The notes below the pieces were generated by a model. That model worked only from the letters and a program-made list of their open reading frames with translations, did no database searches and was not told the origin of the DNA. A program made the translations under genes and the position numbers. A stretch of 64,000 bases of DNA from Owenia fusiformis (lineage: Eukaryota; Annelida; Polychaeta; Sabellida; Oweniidae), in NCBI GenBank assembly GCA_903813345.2, contig CAIIXF020000009.1, forward strand, positions 27,256,740-27,320,739. Reading direction: 5' to 3'. Each line of letters begins with the position of its first letter. Position 1 is the first letter of the stretch. Shown here piece by piece: positions 59,501 to 64,000 of this stretch.

Positions 59501-62500
59501 AATAAACACATTATCCCCATCTGAATAATTCAATTAGTCTTGTAAAAAATAGTTATAAAATGCATTGTTGTAAGCTATGCATTAAAATTGTACAATCCCT
59601 TTATAATTCTAGCTGGATTTATTGCCAAATTCTGAAGAGGGGAGTCCAGTCTCAAATGCTAATGTCTCAAAGCACTCATCTGTGAATGCAGCTACTCAAC
59701 ACTCACCCACTGACCTTTATAGTAGTAGGTCAAGGTCAAATTCAAGGTCAAGGTTAGGAGGATATGGTAAGTTTATGGTAAATTTTATATGTAAAATTTA
59801 CACATGTGGTTGAAATTGAGGAATTGTAGAATTATAAAAATCATAAAATTTTGTTGTGGTGATTATTATAATGAAATTATGCTTTATAGACGATATTCAG
59901 GTTTGTAACTTGAATTCTTGAGGAGAATAAGCCAAGACTTAGTAATATATCGGAATTTCACAAAAACCAATTTTGAAATTGCATGATTTTTTTTACTTAA
60001 AATTTTGAATTGATATCATTTTTTATTTCAGGAGTACATCCATCTTCAAGCAGCCGGTCTCATTCTTTGCCAAATAGTAAAAAGAAAAATGGCGCTCTAA
60101 TGGATCGTTACATTCATGACACTGCCAGAACATTACTTCACAGAGACAGTCTTGAAAGCTCTGAAGACTATAGTAACACAAAATACAGAACTCTGTCTCC
60201 TCGGCAAAATTCTCATAAGCATTTAAGAGGATCTCATAATTCTTCAAACAATATATCAAATGGGTCTTCAGCACAAGGCAGATCTTATCATTTGTCAGAT
60301 ATTTCATTAAATTCCAACCCAAGTCATTTACAAAGTCGGACATTAGGGATTTTAGAGGCAGGTAGACAGTCTCGGAAATCTAGACACGATACATATAAAC
60401 GTTTAAATGAACGGAGAAAAAAATTGCTAATTTTACGGCGTGGACTTGACATTGAAGATTATACTCAGGGAGATGTTGTATCCCTCGCTAGTTATTCAAC
60501 TGATTATGGGGACAGAAAATCACTGATTTCAGCAACATCATATACACATGGTATGATTTTATATTTATAGCCTGTATTATTGTTCTATTAAAATTGTCGT
60601 TTTCTATATCAGAGTTCTTTCCGAATCTCAATCTACAATATCAATTGCCTTATAAGGACTCTCAATAGATGGCAAAATATCCAGTGGATTTAATTATAAA
60701 CTTTAACATGTAAAAATGCTTCAAAAATCTCCTAAATTTTATTTCAAAGAAAATATCCAAAACCTCATGATAATAAAACTTTAACATTGTCACCCACTCC
60801 ATTTTCAATTTTTTTATAAGGAAACCTCATCCAGTTAATGTAATTTGATCCATGAAAAAGAGAACCAGCCTTAACTAAACTGTCAGAAAGTGACAATATC
60901 CAATGCTTATTGTTCACTGTTAAACACCTGTTTCAGGTAGCTACAGGCCAGATCTTTACCTGAAATATGACTTATTGTTCACTGTTAAACACCTGTTTCA
61001 GGTAGCTACAGGCCAGATCTTTACCTGAAATATGACTTATTGTTCACTGTTAAACACCTGTTTCAGGTAGCTACAGGCCAGATCTTTACCTGAAATATGG
61101 CTCAGATGTGGCGCTACATCTAGCAAGAGGTGTAGGTCAGGAAGATAGTGAGTCAAGTGATGAGGATGATGTCTCATGGTACCAGCGTGTACACGAAGCT
61201 CAACAGAAACAAAAATCAAGGTCAGTTTTTGATGAAAAATAACTATGAATTATAGCAGAGAATTTTTTCATTAAAAATAAATATTGTGCTGATAATTTAA
61301 ATTTTTACTTAGATTGCCATATCTTCATAAATCCCTCTGTTTTGTTGTGTCTACATATAACTTACAAATGTGCTACTAAATTACTTATTGTACATGGTTT
61401 CTACATACTCGCTGTAAACTCATTGAGTTCTGGTTTGACACCGCTTTAGTCTTTTGTTATTGTACTCATCAATTTTCAGGCCGCAAGCACCTATGTATGA
61501 TAACTCAAAAAGAAGGACTAAACTTCCCAGACCTTATACTCCCACTCAGGATCCAAGTAGTAAGAAAAAGAAGAAAACCGCAGGCCCCATGGTTGTGTCT
61601 AAAACACAAACTAAAGGAGAAAATAAAGAAAATACAAAACCAATACAAAAGAAGAAGGTATGATGAAATGTTCCTTAAAATTGTGTACTTTTAGAGTAAT
61701 GATCTATATAGTATAGAGTGAATAATTCATTTCTATTTTGTAATTTGAAGTGTGTGTATATACTGTATATCCACAGGGTGAGCCAAAAAAGGTAACCCAA
61801 ACTAATGTTAATAACTAACTAATGTCATTCAGCATGGGTTTTAGGTCATAGATGGCACAATTAAATTTTGTTCAATGCTTTTTCATTCTACCAAGTTTTT
61901 CGGTCTATTTTCAATGATCATGATTTCTTGTGTAATGGCTCACATCTTCCTGCTGCTCTCTTGTTTCAATGTTTCAAGGGTTGTTAGTGCAGACATGAGC
62001 CCCGCAGATAAAAATCTAATGAGATTTATGTCCAGTGAGTGTGGCATGTCTCAGCATTTGGAGCATGTTTTGTTAATAATCATAATATTGTGATCATTTG
62101 ACATAGACCAATGAAACTTAGTGGAAAGAAGGGACATTGAACAAGGTTTAATTGTGTTTTAAACCCATGCTGAATGACTGAGTTATCAAAATGTATTTGT
62201 TTGGGTTACCCTTTTTGGCATACCTTTATTGAGCTAATTTCCTTCAATGCACTGTACTAGGGATTTTTAAACTCGCACATGACAGATCACTTAACATTCT
62301 AAATATGAATTTAATTATTTATCTTGCCATGTTTCATTTGTTCATATATCATGATTGGAAACAATATTATGATTCATCATGCATTCAAGTATTTGAACCT
62401 GACTTCATCACACATGATCATTAATAACTTGTTTAATGGAGTGTGCATTTCCACATTATTGTGAAAAGTAATGAACCATTCATTGTTGATTTAAATGTAT

Positions 62501-63214
62501 TATGACCCTGAGTTCATTGTGAGTAGTAATGAACCATTCATTGTTATTTTAGGTGTATTATGGCCCTGAGTTCATTGTGAATAGTAATGAACCGTTCATT
62601 GCTGTTGAACTTCCTAGTAGACAGGTATGTTATTATGGCATTATATATATTTTTATGTCGCCACCAAAAGTGGTGATAAACTTTTTTGACTGCAGTTGGT
62701 GTCCGGCATCTGGCATTCAGTGTTTTGTGTCTGTAACAAATAGCAGGTGGTGCAATTTGGCTTGTTAGTGCCTTGTTCTCCTATTTTGTGGGGGTGGGTG
62801 TGGAGATTAGGACAATAGATCCCTGTGGGTCAGTAAAATAGGTAAACAGAAAATGTAGCAATCCCTTGTATTTTAAACCATATAAAAGAAGTTCCCCATG
62901 TTCATTTACTCATGATAGAAATGATTAATATAATTCCTTTAAAGTATCACTCTTCACAATTTCTTACAACAGAATGTGATTCAGGATTTATTTGAAACTG
63001 TTTGTGTGACAATAGTGTATTTCAGTAAAGGTGAGTTTCTCATTTCAGAAAACTAAAGTAAAGAACCTAAGAGAATTTACAGTGGTTCTATTAAATGGAC
63101 AGAAATTAGCTGCTCTTTGTGATCCGACAACTCCTTGTAAGGAGCTGCTTGACGTTGTTGTGTCGTATCTACGTCTGCCTGAGCACTACTTCTTTGGTCT
63201 GACACACATAAAAG
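56587..63214 (+). CDS. PTPN13: PTPN13-type protein, N-terminal part (KIND domain to start of FERM), continues beyond window
   Basis: Coding exons: 56610-56739 (ATG at 56610), 57139-57323, 57667-57732, 58372-58464, 58724-58816, 59613-59766, 60032-60550, 61067-61220, 61480-61657, 62553-62624 and 63049-63214. They give 603 residues in frame, with GT/AG at every intron. The order KIND domain, long low-complexity linker, then YYGPEFIV and the FERM start matches PTPN13 (PTP-BL), a large submembrane scaffold and tyrosine phosphatase. FRMPD2 has a similar start and cannot be excluded, because the PDZ and phosphatase domains lie outside the window. The last donor is at 63214, phase 1. Confidence 0.87.
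56610..58816 (+). CDS. PTPN13: KIND domain exons
   Basis: Five exons encode about 189 residues. VLEVREGPLSEPELWSIL (first exon), VYMLGMTLYSAADYTLQESE (57667-57732), LLCGMCEEE with VALVHVLQACS (58372 onward) and LVLG-like YKLLLGSQE match the kinase-like non-catalytic fold of PTPN13. KIND domains lack kinase catalytic residues and act in protein binding; none of those residues is seen here. The start codon is the first ATG after the 56586 acceptor that opens the conserved frame. Confidence 0.85.
57846..57923. mobile_element. Mariner-like mini-hairpin element, 78 bp
   Basis: It is flanked by TA (57844-57845 and 57924-57925). The ends cagggtgtcccataaagtct and the reverse complement of agactttatggacaccttg pair almost perfectly. 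The cagggtgtcc tip is common to Tc1/mariner derivatives. It lies in an intron of the PTPN13-type gene. Confidence 0.75.
59613..61657 (+). CDS. PTPN13: Low-complexity linker exons of the PTPN13-type gene
   Basis: Four exons encode a Ser/Arg/Asn-rich linker with RSRSNSRSRLGG (59613-59766), a helical basic piece YKRLNERRKKLLILRRGLDI (60032-60550) that corresponds to a conserved RERQKKL-type helix of vertebrate PTPN13, an acidic cluster QEDSESSDEDD (61067-61220) and a Lys-rich end KKKKKTAGP (61480-61657). No globular domain is recognised. Confidence 0.82.
60907..61101. repeat. 65-bp triplication of an intron end plus exon start
   Basis: Three almost identical 65-bp units start at 60907, 60972 and 61037. 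Each contains cactgttaaacacctgtttc, then ag, then gtagctacaggccagatctt, that is, a complete splice acceptor and the first 30 bases or so of the exon. Only the third leads into the open exon 61067-61220. From the first or second acceptor the 65-bp step shifts the frame and a stop follows. Confidence 0.95.
61774..62226. mobile_element. MITE with long inverted ends, about 450 bp
   Basis: cagggtgagccaaaaaaggt, then aacccaaactaatgttaata, then cattcagcatgggtttta on the left is mirrored by taaacccatgctgaatgact, tatttgtttgggttaccctt and tttggcatacc on the right. The arms are about 75 bp. The ORF at 61875 inside it is spurious. It lies in intron 61658-62552. Confidence 0.8.
62457..62612. repeat. 58-bp tandem copies of a FERM exon start
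   Basis: A partial unit at 62457-62496 and full units at 62497-62554 and 62555-62612 repeat gtattatgrccctgagttca and tagtaatgaaccrttcattg. The last is the true exon 62553-62624 (YYGPEFIVNSNEPFI). The intronic copy still reads YYDPEFIVSSNEPFI, but has no acceptor in front of it and has gained a donor-like gtgagt. Confidence 0.9.
62553..63214 (+). CDS. PTPN13: FERM domain start (lobe F1)
   Basis: Exon 62553-62624 encodes VYYGPEFIVNSNEPFIAVEL, which resembles the FFGPEF element before the PTPN13 FERM. Exon 63049-63214 encodes the ubiquitin-like F1 lobe: FTVVLLNGQKLAALCDPTT, then CKELLDVVVSYLRLPEHYFF. FERM domains tether proteins to membrane receptors and phosphoinositides. The F2 and F3 lobes must lie to the right of the window. 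Confidence 0.85.
62654..62780. repeat. Dispersed repeat, copy 3 of 3
   Basis: It shares gtaacaaatagcaggtggtg and gttagtgccttgttctcc with the copies at 4796 and 10747, and has an inserted ctggcattcagtgttttgtg piece. It lies in intron 62625-63048. Confidence 0.55.
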
Positions 63215-63376
63215 GTAATTGTCTAAAACTTAAAATGTGCGATGTAAAAGTATCAGTACATTCTCATTATTTTAGCAAGAAAAAATTCAATTTTCAGTTC
63301 GGTACATTTTTAGAGGTTTTAATTCAAATATTAGATTTAGTGCATTATTTTATCAATGTACAACAATTTCACATCT

Positions 63377-63382
63377 TTTATT
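63377..63382 (-). terminator. Candidate polyadenylation signal for the FReD gene
   Basis: tttatt on the plus strand is AATAAA on the minus strand. It lies 87 bases after the stop codon of the FReD exon, at a usual distance for a short 3' UTR. Confidence 0.45.
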
Positions 63383-63468
63383 TTCTATGTTTATACTTTG
63401 TAAATCATACAGAAAAAAGTAAGGATTAGTATGCAAATAATACTCAGTACATAGATTTGTTGGATTGT

Positions 63469-64000
63469 TTAAACAGGGTGAATTTTCATTTTAATAGCTC
63501 TGAAAGAGTACCAGTCATTTGTTTTACCAGAAATTAATGTTTCTGGCCAGTAGTCCCAATGGTTGCATGTATCTTGTACATCACATAATGGACCTGTCAT
63601 ATACCTGTTAAAAAGTCTGCAGCTTGCACATGCATTATACCACCAAGGCCCCTTGTCAGTCACTGCACAATTAACAGATGGGTGTCTATCATTATCACGG
63701 TCTGATGTGGTAAAAAACATGGCATTGTGATAGTTCAAAGAATCACCAGCAGTCCCACTGAAGCCCCCTACTGTCAACCTCCATTTGTCAGTCTCTGCTC
63801 CAATATCAAATATTGCATATTCTGCATAACGTGTCTCATTTTGCCAAGTTGTCATCTCTATTCTTAGTTTATATTGGCCTTCTCTGAGAACTGCCAAGAG
63901 GTTATCAAAGCCAATGAAATGCTCAGCCAAAGGGCTACCGAATCCGTGTTTGTAGTCTTTCCATTTCAAGTTAAAGTCAACAGAACCATCAAATCTATTG
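63469..64000 (-). CDS. Fibrinogen-related domain protein, C-terminal part (cut by window edge)
   Basis: Read from the right edge, the minus strand gives FDGSVDFNLKWKDYKHGFG, the opening of a fibrinogen C-terminal globular domain. It then has GGFSGTAGDSLNYHNAMFF, the calcium-site pattern DRDNDRHPSVNCA, GPWWYNACASC, and the typical end MKIHPV followed by TAA (63469-63471). FReD proteins are mostly secreted lectin-like recognition or clotting proteins. Only this domain is visible; signal peptide and other domains would lie beyond 64000. The exon has no internal stop. It is antisense to the PTPN13-type gene and probably within its next intron. No toxin-type features are seen. Confidence 0.9.
   Translation of the reverse strand, partial: NRFDGSVDFNLKWKDYKHGFGSPLAEHFIGFDNLLAVLREGQYKLRIEMTTWQNETRYAEYAIFDIGAETDKWRLTVGGFSGTAGDSLNYHNAMFFTTSDRDNDRHPSVNCAVTDKGPWWYNACASCRLFNRYMTGPLCDVQDTCNHWDYWPETLISGKTNDWYSFRAIKMKIHPV

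Noticed and set aside
60023-60343. 106-residue minus-strand ORF
   Set aside because: It lies opposite the well-supported linker exon 60032-60550 of the PTPN13-type gene and has no domain.

Overview
This is a 64 kb piece of an AT-rich animal nuclear genome. Spliced genes with canonical GT/AG introns, metazoan signalling proteins (a BAR-RhoGAP and a KIND/FERM protein) and a dense mixture of DNA transposons, MITEs, a LINE fragment and tRNA-related SINE sequence all point to a marine invertebrate. A lophotrochozoan (mollusc-like) host is my guess from repeat style only; nothing here fixes the taxon.

Layout. 1-12387 holds no recognisable exon. It contains a SINE, several MITE-like elements and mosaic repeats, and is probably a long first intron or upstream DNA. 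12388-29608 (+) is an ARHGAP17/RICH-type gene: fourteen exons encode the BAR and RhoGAP domains (12388-22202), followed by a choice of 3' ends. One terminal exon (23316-24208) can be joined directly to the GAP part. Otherwise a linker exon (25965-26142) leads to either of two proline-rich terminal exons (26395-27772 or 29041-29608), each ending in a class I PDZ-ligand-like C-terminus. Its introns carry a piggyBac-type MITE, TA-flanked MITEs, an antisense LINE reverse-transcriptase remnant, a 145-bp tandem repeat and a perfect 64-bp palindrome.

29609-39049 is intergenic and repeat-rich. 39050-53102 looks like one very large DNA transposon of about 14 kb. Its outermost sequences are inverted copies of each other. 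It carries large arrays built from its own terminal motif (ctcgttaaatagcgcccc), and it encodes an uninterrupted 11-exon, about 636-residue Merlin-type (IS1595/ISXO2-like) DDE transposase (42574-49241) plus a small unrecognised ORF (41683-42015). Other MITEs are nested inside it. This is the most unusual object in the window.

53103-63214 (+) holds the 5' part of a PTPN13-type gene. The KIND domain (56610-58816), a low-complexity/basic linker and the first part of the FERM domain (62553-63214) are present, and the gene must continue past the right edge. Two of its exons have their 5' ends tandemly duplicated in the intron in front of them. On the opposite strand, 63469-64000 encodes the C-terminal part of a fibrinogen-related domain protein, cut by the window edge and probably lying in an intron of the PTPN13-type gene.
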